In this document: in pieces, positions 18,245 to 26,476 of the stretch
Layout: the number at the start of each line of letters is the position of its first letter
Numbering within the stretch: the stretch's first letter is position 1
Position numbers and translations under genes: made by a program
Notes under the pieces: model-generated
The model's database searches: none
Told to the model about the DNA's origin: nothing
What the model saw: only the letters and a program-made list of their open reading frames with translations
Source: Mycobacterium sp.
Lineage (GTDB): Bacteria > Actinomycetota > Actinomycetes > Mycobacteriales > Mycobacteriaceae
Assembly: GCA_020438865.1 (NCBI GenBank)
Contig: JAGQTU010000046.1
Coordinates: forward strand, 1 to 32,408
Direction of reading: 5' to 3'
DNA: 32,408 bases

Positions 18245-18808
18245 ATGCCTTCGACAATGGTGACTGTCGACGGGTTCGGAGTTCCGGTCAGCGTTACCGG
18301 TCCGGAGAAGGGGCCCTTCGTCGTCGTGCTGGGCGCGGCCCAGCATGCACCCGCCGCGTACGACGCGGTGTGTCAGCGGCTGCACACTGCCTCCACCCGC
18401 ACGGTCGTCGTCGGCGCCGATCCCCGGCTGCACCCCAAGGCCGTCGTCGGCATCCTGGACACCCTCGACGTGCGTTGGGGCGTGCTGGTCGGCGACCGCG
18501 CCGGTGCCGATCTGGCCTGGGAGCTGGCGGCAACCCGGCTCGACCGGTTCACCGGGCTGGTGGTCATCGACCGCGGCCACCCGCGGGTGCCCGACCAGAA
18601 CGGCGTGGTCCGCGACGAGAACTGCCCACCGGTCGAGATCAACACCACCGCGCTGGTCAGCACGCCCGCGGCCCGGGCGGCTGCCAAGGCCAGCCAGCGC
18701 TACGTCTACAGCGACTTCCGGCTCGTGGAGTTCACCGGACGGCGCAACGCCGCCGAGTCCACCGCACAGCTGGCCGCCGAGATCGTGTTGCGCACCAGCA
18801 CCTGGTGA
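18245..18808 (+). CDS. alpha/beta-hydrolase-like protein lacking a standard nucleophile
   Basis: The 187-residue protein has the strand pattern of the alpha/beta-hydrolase fold: VTVDGFGVPVSVTGPEKGPFVVVLGAAQ at the N-terminus, RWGVLVGDRAGADLAWELA as the elbow region, and RFTGLVVIDRGHPRVP after it. At the nucleophile elbow, where GxSxG is expected, it reads G83-D-R-A-G87, so the Ser is replaced by Arg. The protein also ends well short of a full hydrolase and shows no obvious catalytic His after residue 112. It may be a non-catalytic or binding protein; the true role is unknown. Its stop is 2 bp from the convergent ngg stop. Confidence 0.65.
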   Translation: MPSTMVTVDGFGVPVSVTGPEKGPFVVVLGAAQHAPAAYDAVCQRLHTASTRTVVVGADPRLHPKAVVGILDTLDVRWGVLVGDRAGADLAWELAATRLDRFTGLVVIDRGHPRVPDQNGVVRDENCPPVEINTTALVSTPAARAAAKASQRYVYSDFRLVEFTGRRNAAESTAQLAAEIVLRTSTW

Positions 18809-18810
18809 GC

Positions 18811-20580
18811 TCACTCCGGCCTGGGCGGTTCCTCCGGGGTCCACGCCTGCGGTAACCCCGGCTGCCCCGGAAAGAGGAAGTCGACGAAGGCCTGCGCGGT
18901 CGGTTGCGGTTCGTGGTTGGCCAGCCCGGGACGTTCGTTGGCCTCGACGAACACGTATTCCTCGGCGGTCACGTCCGGTACCAGCAGATCGATACCGGTC
19001 ACCGGGATGCCGACGGCCTCGGCGGCGGCGACTGCGACCCGCCGCAGCTCGGGATTGACCGCGGCCGTCACGTCATGGATGGTGCCGCCCTGGTGCAGGT
19101 TGGCGGTCCGGCGCACCCGCAGCCGCCTCCCGTCCGGCAGCACGTCGTCGAGCGACCAGCCGGCCTCGCGCACCGTCGACTCGGTGACGTCGTCCATCGG
19201 GATCCGCGACTCGCCGCCGGTGGCGGCGGCGCGGCGGCGGCTCTGCGTCTCGATCAGCTCCCGGATGGTGTGGTTGCCGGTGCCGACCACCTCGGGGGGC
19301 CGGCGCAGCGCGGCCGCCACCACCTTGCCGTTGATCACCACCAGCCGTAGGTCGTCGCCGGGGGCGCGCTGCTCGATGAGGACCTCGGGGTGCTGTTCGC
19401 GGGCGCGGGCCAGGGCGGCGTCGAGTTCCTCGGGGCTGTCGACCCCGACGGTGATGCCCTTGCCCTGCTCCCCGCGGGTCGGTTTCACCACCACGTCACC
19501 GACCTCGGCAAGGAAGGCCTGGTCGTCGGCATCGAAGGTGGCCAGCCTGCTGCGCGGGACCGCGATACCGGCCTCCGAGACGATGCGACGGGTGAGCCGC
19601 TTGTCGTCGCAGCGGCTCATCGCCACCGCGGAGGTGTACTCGCTCAACGACTCCCGGGTGATCACGGTGCGACCGCCGTGCGACAACCGCATCTCACCGG
19701 TTTCGGCGTCGATCACCTCGACGTGGATGCCGCGGCGCACGGCCTCGTCGGCGATGATCCGGGCGTACGGATTGAGGTCGTCGATGGTTTCCGGCGGGTG
19801 GGTGAACAGCGGCTCGTTGATCGCGTTCTTGCGTTTGACCGCCAGTACCGGGACGCGGTGGAAGCCCAGCTTCTCGTACAGCCCGATGGCGGCCTCGTTG
19901 TCATGGGCCACCGACAGATCGAGGTAGGCGCGGCCGCGGTCGCGGAAGAACCGGGCCAGCGCGCGGGTCAGTGCGGCACCGACACCCGGCAGGCCGGCCG
20001 AGGGGTCGACGGCCAGCGTCCACAGGCTCGAACCGTCCTCGGGGTCGTTGAACAGCAGCTTGTGGTCCACCCCGGTGACCGTGCCGATCAACGTGCCGTC
20101 GTCGCGCACTGCGACGAGGTAGCAGACGGTGTCGGCGTGCAGGTGGTTGTTCCAGATCACCTCGGTGGGGGCCGGCACCATGCCGCAGCGGACATAGACC
20201 CGGTTGATCTCGTCCGCCTCGGACTCGTCACGCAGCGGCCGCACGGTGAACCCGACCGCCTCGCGGTCCTCGAACTCGCCGGTGAACCGCAATCGATAGG
20301 TGTGACTGGGGTCGATGAACAACTGGGCGGGTGAGCGGGCCACCAGCACATGGGATTCGCGGGCGTAGATGCAGATGTCGCGACGGCCGTGCTCCTCGTG
20401 CGCGAGCACGGCGGCCAGCGTGTCCTGGTCGGCGAAGGTCTGGCCGAAGATCAATCGGCCCCAACCCAATTCGAGCACCACATCGTCGGACATCGCGTCG
20501 ACCATGTCCGGGGGAGAGGCGTCATGCAGCCCCAGGGTGATCGCCTCGGAGTGCCCGCCGCCGGGCATCAGCTCGGTCAT
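18811..20580 (-). CDS. ngg: N-acetylglutaminylglutamine synthetase (GNAT + ATP-grasp fusion)
   Basis: The 589-residue fusion fits the Ngg enzyme that, with AsnO, makes the osmoprotectant N-acetylglutaminylglutamine amide (NAGGN). A short N-terminal region is followed by a GNAT domain at about residues 111-250 (TLAVDPSAGLPGVGAAL acetyl-CoA loop, NEAAIGLYEKLGFHRV). An ATP-grasp ligase domain covers about 310-575, with VVVKPTRGEQGKG at 363-374 and metal-binding FVEANERPGLANHEP at 545-559. The domains suit acetylation of glutamine and its ligation to a second glutamine. The start at 20580 overlaps the asnO stop by 4 bp (ATGA). The two genes match the asnO-ngg pair known from Sinorhizobium and Pseudomonas. 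Confidence 0.88.
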   Translation of the reverse strand: MTELMPGGGHSEAITLGLHDASPPDMVDAMSDDVVLELGWGRLIFGQTFADQDTLAAVLAHEEHGRRDICIYARESHVLVARSPAQLFIDPSHTYRLRFTGEFEDREAVGFTVRPLRDESEADEINRVYVRCGMVPAPTEVIWNNHLHADTVCYLVAVRDDGTLIGTVTGVDHKLLFNDPEDGSSLWTLAVDPSAGLPGVGAALTRALARFFRDRGRAYLDLSVAHDNEAAIGLYEKLGFHRVPVLAVKRKNAINEPLFTHPPETIDDLNPYARIIADEAVRRGIHVEVIDAETGEMRLSHGGRTVITRESLSEYTSAVAMSRCDDKRLTRRIVSEAGIAVPRSRLATFDADDQAFLAEVGDVVVKPTRGEQGKGITVGVDSPEELDAALARAREQHPEVLIEQRAPGDDLRLVVINGKVVAAALRRPPEVVGTGNHTIRELIETQSRRRAAATGGESRIPMDDVTESTVREAGWSLDDVLPDGRRLRVRRTANLHQGGTIHDVTAAVNPELRRVAVAAAEAVGIPVTGIDLLVPDVTAEEYVFVEANERPGLANHEPQPTAQAFVDFLFPGQPGLPQAWTPEEPPRPE

Positions 20581-22382
20581 GCGGCCGGCCCGGTGATGCC
20601 GTGGCGCTGCAACCACAGTTCGAGTACCGCGATCTGCCACAATTCGTTGCCGCGCAGTGGGGTCAGTCGGCCGTTGGGGTCGGCGAGCAGCCGTTCGACG
20701 GCCTCGGGCCGGAACAGGCCGCGCTCCTTCGCCTGGGGGGCGTAGAGCGCGTCACGAACGAGGTCCAGGTAGGGGCCCTCCAGGTGGGTTAGCGCCGGGA
20801 CGGGGAAGTAGCCCTTGGGTCGGTCGATCACCTCGGCCGGAATGACCTGGCGCGCAGCCTCTTTCAGCACGCCTTTGCCGCCGTGCGCGGTCTTCAACTG
20901 TGGCGGGCAGCTGGCCGCGAGCTCGACCAGTTCGTGGTCGAGGAACGGCACCCGGCCCTCCAGCCCCCACGACATCGTCATGTTGTCGACCCGCTTGACC
21001 GGGTCGTCGACCAGCATCACGGTGGTGTCCAGCCGCAGCGCACGGTCCACCCCGGTCTCGGCGCCGGCGCGGGCGAAATGCGCGGTGACGAACGCCAGAC
21101 TGGCGTCGGTGCCGCAGTGGCGGTCGTCGGACAGGAGCGCGTCGACCCCTGCGTGGTCGCGGTCGAAGAAAGCGCCGCGGTAGCGGGCGACGGAACCGTC
21201 CACGCTTGCCGCGTCGGCCCCGCTCATCGGGGGATACCAGTGGTAGCCGGCGAACACCTCGTCGGCTCCCTGTCCGGACTGCACCACCTTGACGTGACGG
21301 GAGACCTCCTGGCTCAGAAGGTAGAACGCCACGCAGTCGTGGCTGACCATCGGTTCGCTCATGGCGTCGATGGCGCCGTCGAGGGCGGGGAGCATTCGCG
21401 CGGTGTCGATGCGGATCTGGTGGTGGTCGGTGCCGAAGCGCTGCGCCACGATGTCGGAGTAGAAGAACTCGTCGCCCTTGACCCCGCCGACGGGCTCGAA
21501 GCCGATCGAGAAGGTCGACAGCCCGTGCTGGCCGGCCTCGGCGAGTAGGCCGACGATCAGACTCGAGTCCACGCCGCCGGACAGCAGGCATCCGACGGGC
21601 ACGTCGGCCACGAGTCGGCGTTTGACCGCGGTGCGCAGCGCATCGAGAACCGCGTCCTGCCAATCCTTTTCGGTCCAGTCGGAGCGATCGGCGCGCCGGG
21701 TGAACTCCGGGCTCCAGTACGTCCACGCCGCGGTGCTGCCGTCAGGCTCGATGGCCAGCAACGATCCTGGTTCCAGCTTGCGCACTCCGCGGACGATCGT
21801 GTGCGGGGCGGGAACCACGGAGTGGAACGTCAGGTAGTAGTGCAGCGCCACCGGGTCGATGCGGGTATCGACCCCGCCACCGGCCAGCAGCGCCGGCAGC
21901 GACGAGGCGAATCGGACGCGGTGGGAGTCCTCGCTGAGGTAGAGCGGTTTGATGCCGAGCCGGTCGCGGCCCAGCAGGACCCGACCGCTGTCGCGCTCGG
22001 CGATGGCGAACGCGAACATGCCGTGCAGCCGCTCGACGAACCGATCACCCCAGTGGTGGTACGCCTTGAGCAGCACCTCGGTATCGCTGTGGGAGAAGAA
22101 GCGGTAGCCGTGCCCGGCGAGTTCGTCGCGCAATGCCTCGTAGTTGTAGATGCAGCCGTTCCAGCCGATCGTCAATCCCAGGTCGGCGTCGACCATGGGC
22201 TGAGCGCCCGCCTCGGACAGGTCGATGATCTTCAGTCGGCGGTGGCCCAACGCAATGCGCCCCTGCGACCACACCCCGGCACCGTCCGGCCCGCGCGGAG
22301 CCATTGTCGCCGCCATGGCGGCCACTGCCGCCACGTCGGGTGCCTGGTCGTCGAGCCGGACTTCACCGGTCGCTCCACACAT
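20577..22382 (-). CDS. asnO: N-acetylglutaminylglutamine amidotransferase (asparagine-synthase-like)
   Basis: The 601-residue class II glutamine amidotransferase/asparagine-synthase fold protein has nucleophile C2 (MCGATGEV), RGPDGAG, WNGCIYNYEALR and the PP-loop S268-GGVDSS-274. Glutaminase ammonia amidates the terminal carboxylate, here inferred to be that of N-acetylglutaminylglutamine because of the coupled ngg gene. The similarity alone would also allow AsnB, but the ngg neighbour and 4-bp overlap favour AsnO. The ATG at 22382 has no Shine-Dalgarno and a TAGGTT hexamer 7 bases upstream. The pair is probably induced by osmotic stress, by analogy only. Confidence 0.88.
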   Translation of the reverse strand: MCGATGEVRLDDQAPDVAAVAAMAATMAPRGPDGAGVWSQGRIALGHRRLKIIDLSEAGAQPMVDADLGLTIGWNGCIYNYEALRDELAGHGYRFFSHSDTEVLLKAYHHWGDRFVERLHGMFAFAIAERDSGRVLLGRDRLGIKPLYLSEDSHRVRFASSLPALLAGGGVDTRIDPVALHYYLTFHSVVPAPHTIVRGVRKLEPGSLLAIEPDGSTAAWTYWSPEFTRRADRSDWTEKDWQDAVLDALRTAVKRRLVADVPVGCLLSGGVDSSLIVGLLAEAGQHGLSTFSIGFEPVGGVKGDEFFYSDIVAQRFGTDHHQIRIDTARMLPALDGAIDAMSEPMVSHDCVAFYLLSQEVSRHVKVVQSGQGADEVFAGYHWYPPMSGADAASVDGSVARYRGAFFDRDHAGVDALLSDDRHCGTDASLAFVTAHFARAGAETGVDRALRLDTTVMLVDDPVKRVDNMTMSWGLEGRVPFLDHELVELAASCPPQLKTAHGGKGVLKEAARQVIPAEVIDRPKGYFPVPALTHLEGPYLDLVRDALYAPQAKERGLFRPEAVERLLADPNGRLTPLRGNELWQIAVLELWLQRHGITGPAA

Positions 22383-22389
22383 CGCTTCG

Positions 22390-22395
22390 AACCTA
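22390..22395 (-). promoter_or_regulatory. -10 element, probable leaderless start of asnO-ngg
   Basis: On the minus strand TAGGTT (22395-22390) lies 7 bases before the asnO ATG, with no Shine-Dalgarno. The 220-bp gap from 22383 to 22602 also holds the hairpin at 22530-22548 and otherwise no feature I can recognise. Confidence 0.45.
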
Positions 22396-22529
22396 CCCGT
22401 GTCCTGTGAGCATCGGTACCCGCGCGCGGTTTGCTACTGCGGCTGGGCCGGTGTTTACCCAGGGGAAAGGGGTTCTAATCTCACCGACTTCTAATGTTGC
22501 GATGCCGCTGTGATTTTCGCCGACACAAA

Positions 22530-22548
22530 CCGCGCCCCCGGGGCGCGG
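22530..22548 (-). terminator. strong GC hairpin after the GMC remnant
   Basis: CCGCGCCCC (22530-22538) pairs perfectly with GGGGCGCGG (22540-22548). Read on the minus strand it is followed by TTTGTGTCG, a short T-rich tail, so it would end minus-strand transcription from the GMC remnant before the asnO promoter. The left arm and its flank are shared with the hairpin at 23250-23283. Confidence 0.65.
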
Positions 22549-22602
22549 TGCCCGGCCCGGCGGCGCGTCGATCATCGAGGGCGGTGATGTCCGCGACGGT
22601 CG

Positions 22603-23240
22603 TCACCCCGCGGCCTTCATCTTGCTCGCGATGCGCTCGGCGATCATGACGCAGCCGAGATAGGTGTTCCCCGAGGGGATGGTCGGCATGACCGAGCCGT
22701 CGGCGACACGCAGTCCCACGATGCCGTGAACGCGACAGTCGGCGTCGAGCACGGGCCCCATCGGGCAGGTGCCGACCATGTGGGCGTAGGAGAACAAGTG
22801 TCGTTCGAGCGATTGCCGGACGGCGTCGGGGGCGGCGAGATCGATTTTGTCCTGCTGTTCGGCGCCCAGTTCAAGGAACGCGTCGGTCTGCTGCCAGGCG
22901 ACCAACTTGTCGAAGGCATGGCGGAACCGTCGATCGGCGTCAGCGGGCAACGACGGCAGCGTCACGACGGGGTCGTCGTCGGGTCTCGCCCCAAACCTGA
23001 CCGTGCCGTCGCCGCCGGAGCGGAGGAGGAATACGGCGAGCAGGAACCGGGATCGGCCGTCGGCGGGCGCGGCAGTGATGGGGAATGCGTGGTAGTCGAT
23101 GTCGACGCCGTTCGACGCGCCGACGAGCAGGGCCTGGGCTGGCCCGCCGGTACCGGCTCGGGTCCGTCGTAGGCGTACGGGATCGCTGGGCCGAGGTGGT
23201 CACTCATCGTCGACGCCGATGGCGTGAGTTGCGGGCCATG
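22603..23240 (-). pseudogene. GMC oxidoreductase, C-terminal remnant (5' truncated, frameshifted)
   Basis: The 3' part encodes a GMC-family C-terminal domain: SYAHMVGTCPMGPV (the conserved H-x-VGTC-x-MG), then GLRVADGSVMPTIPSGNTYLG and AERIASKM. Reading upstream in the same frame continues sensibly through ALLVGASNGVDIDYHAFPI to about 23140. The sequence that should precede it (SDHLGPAIPYAYDGPEPVPA, resembling the GxNLxDH region) is in another frame, so there is a frameshift near 23135-23155. That frame meets a stop at 23241-23243. The FAD-binding N-terminus (about 300 residues with GxGxxG) is missing altogether. A functional enzyme is ruled out unless the frameshift is a sequence error and the N-terminus lies elsewhere. 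It sits next to the ethanolamine-type permease. Confidence 0.8.
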
Positions 23241-23249
23241 TCACACAAA

Positions 23250-23283
23250 CCGCGCCCCCCGGCCGGCGGCACGGGGGGCGCGG
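23250..23283 (-). terminator. strong GC hairpin after the permease gene
   Basis: CCGCGCCCCCC (23250-23260) pairs perfectly with GGGGGGCGCGG (23273-23283) over 11 bp with a 12-nt loop. On the minus strand it is followed by TTTGTGTGAC. It lies 72 bp after the permease stop and would end that transcript. It shares ACACAAACCGCGCCCCC with the hairpin at 22530. Confidence 0.7.
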
Positions 23284-23354
23284 GACCCTGCCTGCAGGCG
23301 GGCCTGGAATGTGGTCTCCGTGGGGGTTGGTTGGATGTGCGCCGAGGCCCGGCG

Positions 23355-24884
23355 TCAGTCGGTGTGGCCCTTGAGGATCTCGTCCTCGATGGTGCCGCCC
23401 AGGCCCTCGGAGGCCGGGTCGTAGCCGTGCAGGCCACCGGTCACGGCGTACTCCTCCTCGGGCGAGAGCACCAACCGGTGTCGCCCGTAGAGCCCGAACA
23501 CCAGGAGGCCGATCACGTAGAGCACGACGATCGTGAACACGGCGGGCCGATAGGTCGGGTTGATCAGCACGGCGACGAAGGTGACCGCGGCGATCACGAA
23601 CGCCACGATCGCGCCCCCGTTGCCGGTCGGGCTGATCCATGGGCGACGTGCGTTCGGGAACTTGCGACGAAGCAGGATGAAGGACGCCATCTGGAGCATG
23701 TAGGCCAGGACCGCGCCCCACACCGCGATGTTGAGAACGACGTCCCCGGCACCCTCGTTGAAATTGACCACGACGAGCGCGACGAACCCGACGACCGCGC
23801 CGACGAACAGCGCGACGTAGGGCGTCTGGCGGCTACCGGTGAGCGACAACGCCTTGGGGTAGTAGCCTGCCCGGCTCAGCGAGTAGAGGTTGCGGCCGTA
23901 GGCGTACATGATTCCCTGCAGGCTGGCGAGCAGACCGATCAGGGCGAACGCCGACAGGATCGCGGCCCAGCCACTCGGCAGGAAGGCGCGGAAGCCGTCG
24001 AGCAGTGGCTCGTCGGAGCTGCCCAGCGCTTGCGAACCGGTCACCGCGGGGTTGAGGAAGAACACGATAGCCGCGCAGGCCACCAGCGAGATCATCCCCC
24101 AGATGCCGGCCTTGGGGATGTCGCGGCTCGGGTTGTGGGCCTCTTCGGCAGCCAGTGGGAGTTCCTCGATTCCCAGGAAGAACCACATCGCGAACGGCAG
24201 TGCGTAGAGGACTCCGACGATTCCGAAGGGCAGGAACGTGCTCGCACCCGCCTTGCTGGTGTCCGGTTCGATGTCGAGCAGCTTGCCGAAATCGACCGCA
24301 CCGTGGGCGATGGCGAGGATACCGAACAGGACGAGGATGCCGACCGAAATGATGGCCACGACAAGGGCGAACCGGAACGAGACCTCGGCGCCCCACGAGT
24401 TGAGCCCGACGAATATCGCGTACAGGATGATCCACCACACCCAACTGGGCAGCGACAGTCCGAAGAGGTCGTCGGTCACCGAGTTGGCGTAGCTGGCCGA
24501 GAAGAAGACCACGACGGCGGTGGTGAAGACGTACTCGATCGTCTCGGCGAAGCCGGTGATGAAGCCGCCCCATGGCCCCATGGCCGCGCGCGCGAACGAG
24601 TAGGCACCGCCGGTGTGCGGCATCGCGGCTGACATCTCGCCGATCGAGAACAGCATCCCGAAGTACATGACGATGATGACGATCGCCGCGATGCCCAATC
24701 CGCCCCAGCCGGCCGCGCCGATGCCGAAGTTCCACCCGGAGAAGTCACCGGAGATGACGGCCGCGATGCCGATGCCCCAGAGGCCCCAGAAGCCCGCGGT
24801 GCGCAGCAGGGTGCGTTTCTCGAAATAGCCCGCACCGGCCTGGGTATAGGTGACGCCCGAGGTTTTCATCGTCTCTTCGGCCAT
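23355..24884 (-). CDS. APC-family permease, ethanolamine permease-like
   Basis: The 509-residue protein has about 12 hydrophobic segments of an amino acid-polyamine-organocation transporter. The stretch GIGIAAVISGDFSGWNFGIG, followed by GEMSAAMPHTGGAYSFAR and GFAETIEYVFTTAV, is characteristic of the ethanolamine (EAT) permease subgroup, and the C-terminal half has YGRNLYSLSRAGYYPKALS. It is divergent from glnA4, whose Streptomyces namesake is a gamma-glutamylethanolamide synthetase, so ethanolamine is the best substrate guess; an amino acid or polyamine remains possible. GAGGAG precedes the ATG by 7 bases. It shares a 206-bp control region with the glnA4 operon. Confidence 0.82.
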   Translation of the reverse strand: MAEETMKTSGVTYTQAGAGYFEKRTLLRTAGFWGLWGIGIAAVISGDFSGWNFGIGAAGWGGLGIAAIVIIVMYFGMLFSIGEMSAAMPHTGGAYSFARAAMGPWGGFITGFAETIEYVFTTAVVVFFSASYANSVTDDLFGLSLPSWVWWIILYAIFVGLNSWGAEVSFRFALVVAIISVGILVLFGILAIAHGAVDFGKLLDIEPDTSKAGASTFLPFGIVGVLYALPFAMWFFLGIEELPLAAEEAHNPSRDIPKAGIWGMISLVACAAIVFFLNPAVTGSQALGSSDEPLLDGFRAFLPSGWAAILSAFALIGLLASLQGIMYAYGRNLYSLSRAGYYPKALSLTGSRQTPYVALFVGAVVGFVALVVVNFNEGAGDVVLNIAVWGAVLAYMLQMASFILLRRKFPNARRPWISPTGNGGAIVAFVIAAVTFVAVLINPTYRPAVFTIVVLYVIGLLVFGLYGRHRLVLSPEEEYAVTGGLHGYDPASEGLGGTIEDEILKGHTD

Positions 24885-24941
24885 GGCGGTCGCTCCTCAA
24901 CGGTTGGACGGCGCGTGGGCGCCCGGGACTGACGGCACTGG

Positions 24942-24986
24942 TGTCAAGGGGAGAATAGAATGTCAATGGTCTGTTGTCCTACCTTT
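24942..24986. promoter_or_regulatory. divergent control region of permease and glnA4 operon
   Basis: The 206-bp gap 24885-25090 separates the divergent permease and glnA4. On the minus strand two TTGACA hexamers (24966-24961 and 24947-24942) lie 19 bp apart. On the plus strand TAGAAT (24956-24961) resembles a -10. An imperfect inverted repeat AATGGT ... ACCTTT (24965-24970 and 24981-24986) around TTGTCCTAC resembles GntR/FadR half-sites (T-G-T ... A-C). The operon's own GntR gene is the likely binder. This is a weak, position-based inference. Confidence 0.35.
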
Positions 24987-25090
24987 GGGGTGACGTTCGT
25001 GTTAATCGTGTAGCCGGAAGCCGAAGGGGAGCGGGATTCAATGGTTGGCTATTCGGCGAGTCCCGAGACCTATGTGAGGGGGAGCAGGCG

Positions 25091-26476
25091 ATGACCGAGA
25101 CGACCCGGCCCGGGCTGTTGACGCAGGCTGAACTGGAGCACCTGATCGCCGCCGGAGAGATCGACACGGTGATCGTGGCGTTCGCCGACATGCAGGGCCG
25201 GCTGACCGGAAAGCGGGTGGCCGCGCGGCTGTTCGCCGAGGAGGTTGCCGCCCACGGCGCGGAGTGCTGCAACTATCTGCTGGCCGTCGACGTCGACATG
25301 AACACCGTCGACGGCTACGCCATGTCGAGCTGGGAATCTGGCTACGGCGACATGGTGATGGCCCCGGCTTTCTCGACCCTGCGCCGGATTCCGTGGCTGC
25401 CCGGGACCGCGCTGGTGATGGCCGACCTGGCGTGGACCGACGGCCGGCCGGTGCTGGCGGCGCCGCGCACCATCCTGCGCAGACAGCTGGACCGGCTGGC
25501 CGAGCGCGGGCTGGCCGCCTACGTCGGCACCGAACTGGAGTTCATGGTGTTCGACGACACCTACCGCGCGGCCTGGGCGGCCGGCTATCGCGGTCTGACG
25601 AAGTCGACGGACTACAACGTCGACTACGCGATCCACGCCTCGACGCGGATGGAGCCGCTGCTGCGCGACATCCGGCTGGGCATGGATGGCGCCGGGATGT
25701 ACTGCGAGGGGGTCAAGGGGGAGTGCAACTTCGGCCAGCAGGAGATCGCGTTCCGCTACGACGAGGCGCTGGTCACCTGCGACAACCACACGATCTACAA
25801 GAACGGCGCCAAAGAGATCGCCGACCAGCACGGCCAGAGCCTGACGTTCATGGCGAAATTCGATGAGCGCGAAGGCAACAGCTGTCACATCCACATCTCG
25901 CTGCGGGGCGTGCCGGACGGCGAGCCGAGTGTGGCGGTGTTCGCCGACGAGACCGACCCGCTGGGCATGTCACCGATGTTCCGCAGCTTCATCGCCGGCC
26001 AGCTCGCCATCATGCGGGAGCTGACGCTGTTCTACGCGCCGAACATCAACTCCTACAAGCGTTTTGTCGAGGGCAGCTTTGCGCCGACGGCGGTCGCGTG
26101 GGGGTTGGACAATCGCACCTGCGCGGTGCGGGTGGTGGGCCGGGGGCATTCCATGCGGATGGAGCTGCGCGCGCCGGGCGGTGACGTCAACCAGTACCTG
26201 GCGGTGGCCGCCCTGGTGGCCGGTGGTCTGCACGGTATCGACCAAGGGCTCGAACTGGAGGACCCCTGCGCGGGCAATGCGTACACCGCGGGTGCGCAAC
26301 ACCTTCCGACGACGCTGGCCGAGGCCGCCGCGCTACTGGACGGATCGTCCGTCGCGCGGTCGGCGTTCGGCGACGAGGTGGTGGAGCACTATCTCAACAA
26401 CGCCCGGGTGGAGCTGGCGGCTTTCAACTCCGTCGTCACCGACTGGGAGCGGGTGCGTGGCTTTGAACGCCTCTAG
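25091..26476 (+). CDS. glnA4: glutamine synthetase-like gamma-glutamyl ligase (GlnA4 type)
   Basis: The 461-residue glutamine-synthetase-fold protein is homologous by order to Rv2860c. Motifs include FADMQGRLTGKRV, AYVGTELEFMVFDD, ECNFGQQEIAFRYDEAL, the ATP-binding EGNSCHIHISL (the place of NGSGMH), and YKRFVEGSFAPTAVAWGLDNR. It lacks the adenylylation-site loop typical of GlnA1. In Streptomyces coelicolor GlnA4 is reported as a gamma-glutamylethanolamide synthetase. With the permease and downstream genes that is the best assignment: ATP-dependent joining of glutamate to an amine, probably ethanolamine. ATG 25091 follows a GGGGAG site; the longer upstream frame lacks homology. Its last 20 bp overlap the next gene. 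Confidence 0.87.
   Translation: MTETTRPGLLTQAELEHLIAAGEIDTVIVAFADMQGRLTGKRVAARLFAEEVAAHGAECCNYLLAVDVDMNTVDGYAMSSWESGYGDMVMAPAFSTLRRIPWLPGTALVMADLAWTDGRPVLAAPRTILRRQLDRLAERGLAAYVGTELEFMVFDDTYRAAWAAGYRGLTKSTDYNVDYAIHASTRMEPLLRDIRLGMDGAGMYCEGVKGECNFGQQEIAFRYDEALVTCDNHTIYKNGAKEIADQHGQSLTFMAKFDEREGNSCHIHISLRGVPDGEPSVAVFADETDPLGMSPMFRSFIAGQLAIMRELTLFYAPNINSYKRFVEGSFAPTAVAWGLDNRTCAVRVVGRGHSMRMELRAPGGDVNQYLAVAALVAGGLHGIDQGLELEDPCAGNAYTAGAQHLPTTLAEAAALLDGSSVARSAFGDEVVEHYLNNARVELAAFNSVVTDWERVRGFERL

Noticed and set aside
22383-22602. Small minus-strand frame upstream of asnO (60 codons)
   Set aside because: There is no RBS or similarity, and it includes the terminator hairpin at 22530-22548.
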